Shown here: positions 61,112-64,000 of the stretch, one piece after another | How the letters are laid out: each line of letters opens with the position of its first letter | How positions within the stretch are numbered: position 1 is the stretch's first letter | Assembly (NCBI GenBank): GCA_900142905.1 | Contig: FSRV01000001.1 | Span: 1,488,001-1,552,000 of the forward strand | From: Burkholderia sp. GAS332 | GTDB lineage: Bacteria; Pseudomonadota; Gammaproteobacteria; Burkholderiales; Burkholderiaceae | Reading direction: 5' to 3' | Length of the DNA: 64,000 bases | Notes under the pieces: generated by a model | The model's input: the letters and a program-made list of their open reading frames with translations, nothing else | Databases searched by the model: none | What the model was told of the DNA's origin: nothing | Position numbers and translations under genes: made by a program

Positions 61112-64000
61112 CTAGCCAATCTGCGTCAACGGTTGCGGGGTGCTGTCCACCGCAGCGCGATATTCGCGGAGCCATTGCTCGCGTTTCATCGCCGCCGCAA
61201 TGACATTGCGTTCCTTGACGTGACCAAAACCGCGGATTTCATCGGGTAGGTTGGCGAGCTTCATCGCAACATCGAATCGCGCGCTGTCGAGCGTTGCGCA
61301 GAACTCGTCGATCAGTGCGATGTATTGGTCGATCAACTCGCGTTCATTGCGGCGCTCGGACGTCTTGCCGAACACGTCGAGCGCTGTGCCGCGCAGGACT
61401 TTGAGTTTGGCGAGCACACGGAACAGGGTGAGCGTCCATTGGCCAAAGCGTTGTTTCTTCAGGTGGCCGTGTTCGTCACGTTTAGCCAGCAACGGCGGAG
61501 CGAGATGGAAAGCGAGCTTGTAATCGCGACCCGGTTCCCCTTCGAATTGAGCGCGCAGTTTGTCCAGGTAAGCTGGATCCGCGTAGAGACGTGCAACTTC
61601 ATACTCGTCCTTATAGGTCATCAGCTTGGCCAGATTGCGCGCGACCACCGGCGTGAGGCGCAGCTTCGCACCTGCAGCAAGCTTCGATTCGGCGGCGCGG
61701 ACTCGTTCGACCACTTCCACGTAACGCGCTGCATAGCGCTCATTCTGATAAAGACCAAGCCGCTCGACGTTGCGTTCAATGAGACGCTCAAGCGATTCCG
61801 GCATCTGCACGACGATCGCCTGCTGCTTTCCTGCACGCGGCGCAAAAGCATCGGCGGCGGTTTCGCCGTGCTGCGCGATATAACGACCCCACTCGAACGC
61901 GAGTCGATTCTTTTCGACCGCCACACCGTTAAGCTCGATCGCCCGATCGAGGCTCTCATAGCTGACGGGCAGCCAGCCGCGTTGCCATGCAAAGCCGAGC
62001 AGCAATGGATTGGCATAGAGCGTATCGCCGAGCAGCGCGAGAGCAAGCCGATTCGCGTCGATGAAATCACAGTCGTCGCCGATACTCTGCAGCAAGTCAT
62101 GCCGCGTCTCATCGACAGGGAAACTCCAGTTCGGGTCGCGGACGAATTGCGCGGTCGGCGTCACGCTACTGTTGATCACCGCCTTCGTCACACCGTATTG
62201 CGTGCGAGCGAGTACTTCAGCCGAAGCGGACACAATCGCGTCGCAGCCGAGAATCAGACGCGCTTCGCCGGTCGCAATACGCGTTGCGTGCAATTGATTG
62301 GGCGTCGCGGCGATCTGCACATGACTGAGCACCGCACCGCCTTTCTGCGCAAGGCCCGCCATATCGAGTACGGTAACGCCTTTGTTTTCGAGGTGAGCGG
62401 CCATGCCCAGCAAGCCGCCGATCGTCACGACACCGGTGCCGCCGACACCGGTCACCAGCACGCCATAAGGCTTCGATAGCGACGCAATCGCAGGCCGGGG
62501 CAGCGCCGCAAAATCCGGCAGCGCAGCGCCTGAGCTTGCCTTATTGGGTTTCTTCACCTGTGCGCCTTCCGCCGTCACGAAGCTCGGGCAAAAGCCGTTC
62601 ACGCATGAAAAATCCTTATTGCACGACGATTGGTTGATCTTGCGCTTGGTGCCGAGCGGTGTTTGCAGCGGTTCGACAGACAGGCAGTTCGATTGCACCG
62701 AGCAGTCGCCACAACCTTCGCACACCGCATCGTTAATGAAGGCGCGTTTCGCAGGATCTGGATACGTGCCGCGTTTGCGACGCCGGCGTTTTTCGGTTGC
62801 GCAGGTCTGGTCGTAGATCAGGATTGTTGTGCCCGCCACGTCACGCAACTCGCGCTGCAATCGATCGAGTTCATCGCGGTGGTAGACCTTCACGTCTTCT
62901 GGAAGACGCACGTTCGAATCGTATTTTTCGGGCTCGTCAGTGACGATCAGCACCCGCTTCGCGCCCTCGGCGGTGACCTGAAACGCGATCTGCGGAACCG
63001 TGAGCACGCCGTCCACCGGTTGCCCCCCGGTCATCGCGACCGCGTCGTTGTAGAGAACCTTGTAAGTGACGTTCGCGCCTGCCGCAATCGAGGCGCGAAT
63101 CGCGAGAAGGCCTGAGTGAAAATAGGTGCCGTCACCGAGATTGGCGAACACGTGTCGCTCATTCGTGAAATGCATCTGCCCGGTCCACGCGACACCTTCG
63201 CCGCCCATCTGGCTGAACGTCTCCGTATTCCGGTCCATCCACATCGACATGTAGTGGCAGCCGATACCGGCCAGCGCACGTGAGCCCTCGGGCACACGCG
63301 TCGACGTGTTGTGCGGGCAGCCGGAGCAAAACCACGGCTGGCGCTCGGTGACCGAACGCGGCGTGGCGGCTTCACGCTCTTTTGCTTCGATAATGGCAAC
63401 GCGTGCTTCGATCCGCGCCCGCACATCGGCCGGTAGATCGGCCTTCGCCAGACGCCGCGCGATCGCCTTCGCAATCAGGGCAGGCGAGAGTTCGTAATGC
63501 GCGGGCAGCAGCGTCTGCCCGCGCGGCACGGACCATTCCCCACCTGCGTCGTCGCGCTCATCGAACTTGCCGAATACCTTCGGACGAACATCGTCGCGCC
63601 AGTTATACAGCTCTTCCTTAAGCGCATATTCGAGGATCTGGCGTTTCTCTTCGACGACCAGGATTTCGTCGAGGCCGGTCGCGAAGTCACGCGCGTTCTG
63701 CGCGTCGAGCGGCCACACGCAGCCCACTTTCAATACGCGGATGCCGATGCGTGCGCAGGTCTCGTCATCGAGCGACAGATCGGCTAGCGCCTGCCGCACA
63801 TCGAGATAGGCTTTGCCCGCGGTCATGATGCCGAGACGCGGCGTGGGGCTGTCGATCACCACACGGTTCAGTTTATTGGCGCGGACGTAGGCGAGGGCCG
63901 CGTACCACTTGTGGTTGAGCAGACGGGCTTCCTGCGCGAGCGGCGGATCGGGCCAGCGGATATTGAGTCCGCCGTCGGGCATGTCGAAGTCGTCCGGCAA
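61112..64000 (-). CDS. Indolepyruvate ferredoxin oxidoreductase, fused alpha/beta (partial)
   Basis: At least 962 residues; the 5' end lies beyond the window edge. The proteobacterial one-chain form is about 1160-1200 residues, so roughly 200 are missing. Visible parts: the ThDP-binding region (GIGCHYMSMWMDRNTETF, NLGDGTYFHSGLLAIRA), two 4Fe-4S motifs (NDAVCEGCGDCSVQSNCLSV region), and the C-terminal gamma-type domain (LVTGVGGTGVVTIGGLLGMA, GLAQKGGAVLSHV). It oxidises aryl-pyruvates such as indolepyruvate to the acyl-CoA with ferredoxin or a similar acceptor, in aromatic amino-acid breakdown. Not linked to the ThDP operon at 34 kb. Confidence 0.93.
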   Translation of the reverse strand: MPDDFDMPDGGLNIRWPDPPLAQEARLLNHKWYAALAYVRANKLNRVVIDSPTPRLGIMTAGKAYLDVRQALADLSLDDETCARIGIRVLKVGCVWPLDAQNARDFATGLDEILVVEEKRQILEYALKEELYNWRDDVRPKVFGKFDERDDAGGEWSVPRGQTLLPAHYELSPALIAKAIARRLAKADLPADVRARIEARVAIIEAKEREAATPRSVTERQPWFCSGCPHNTSTRVPEGSRALAGIGCHYMSMWMDRNTETFSQMGGEGVAWTGQMHFTNERHVFANLGDGTYFHSGLLAIRASIAAGANVTYKVLYNDAVAMTGGQPVDGVLTVPQIAFQVTAEGAKRVLIVTDEPEKYDSNVRLPEDVKVYHRDELDRLQRELRDVAGTTILIYDQTCATEKRRRRKRGTYPDPAKRAFINDAVCEGCGDCSVQSNCLSVEPLQTPLGTKRKINQSSCNKDFSCVNGFCPSFVTAEGAQVKKPNKASSGAALPDFAALPRPAIASLSKPYGVLVTGVGGTGVVTIGGLLGMAAHLENKGVTVLDMAGLAQKGGAVLSHVQIAATPNQLHATRIATGEARLILGCDAIVSASAEVLARTQYGVTKAVINSSVTPTAQFVRDPNWSFPVDETRHDLLQSIGDDCDFIDANRLALALLGDTLYANPLLLGFAWQRGWLPVSYESLDRAIELNGVAVEKNRLAFEWGRYIAQHGETAADAFAPRAGKQQAIVVQMPESLERLIERNVERLGLYQNERYAARYVEVVERVRAAESKLAAGAKLRLTPVVARNLAKLMTYKDEYEVARLYADPAYLDKLRAQFEGEPGRDYKLAFHLAPPLLAKRDEHGHLKKQRFGQWTLTLFRVLAKLKVLRGTALDVFGKTSERRNERELIDQYIALIDEFCATLDSARFDVAMKLANLPDEIRGFGHVKERNVIAAAMKREQWLREYRAAVDSTPQPLTQIG

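Overview
The window is high-GC chromosomal DNA from a betaproteobacterium, most likely Paraburkholderia/Burkholderia. This rests on the gene families (pre-type pyrimidine catabolism, MHS-type MFS carriers, a one-chain indolepyruvate ferredoxin oxidoreductase, DUF892 and hybrid kinases), strong GC bias at third codon positions, and clear Shine-Dalgarno sites. I could not search any database, so all family names come from reading the translations and motifs.

Layout. (1) 1-7.8 kb: a reductive pyrimidine/hydantoin operon (amidohydrolase, preT, preA, NCS1 permease, dihydropyrimidinase) behind a RutR-like palindrome and closed by a hairpin terminator. (2) 8.1-10.4 kb: a polar amino-acid/cystine-type ABC importer. 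A convergent MFS exporter gene shares its stop-codon bases. (3) 11.9-14.9 kb: gadC and gadB on the minus strand. (4) 15.3-25.7 kb: a sensory and envelope island with a small wHTH-like protein, an RlpA-like protein carrying the N-terminus of a Crp/Fnr regulator, a CheB-CheR-PAS-kinase-receiver giant, a kinase with a damaged ATP-binding motif, a DUF892 protein, a receiver and a collagen-like lipoprotein. A repeated 12-base motif is scattered through it, and Crp-regulator remnants lie on both sides of the giant kinase. (5) 25.7-31.6 kb: LacI-controlled ABC importer and GpdQ-type phosphodiesterase operon. (6) 31.76 kb: tRNA-Leu(UAA) with promoter and terminator. (7) 32.0-38.7 kb: LysR regulator and a divergent operon for an MHS carrier, a ThDP enzyme, an aldehyde dehydrogenase and a HisC-like aminotransferase, which fits a 2-oxo-acid (Ehrlich or arylpyruvate type) route.

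(8) 38.9-42.5 kb: a FabH-like ketosynthase and a CqsS-like membrane hybrid kinase, 28 bp apart on one strand. This is the best candidate here for an undescribed cell-cell signalling module. (9) 42.9-51.1 kb: a catabolic cluster with an Old Yellow Enzyme gene split by an IS5-like element, a 2-hydroxyacid dehydrogenase, a TauD-type dioxygenase, an AhpD/CMD protein, a cupin dioxygenase, an alpha/beta hydrolase and a 6-oxocamphor-hydrolase-like crotonase. Together they suggest cleavage of a (cyclic) diketone or related substrate. (10) 51.2-61 kb: an OmpR/EnvZ-type pair, then a TonB-dependent receptor, ExbB, ExbD, TonB, a YVTN beta-propeller and a large lipoprotein, forming a self-contained energised uptake system. 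(11) 61.1 kb to the edge: the C-terminal part of an indolepyruvate ferredoxin oxidoreductase.

Start codons were chosen from Shine-Dalgarno position and family N-termini. Where no ATG fits, GTG or TTG is proposed.
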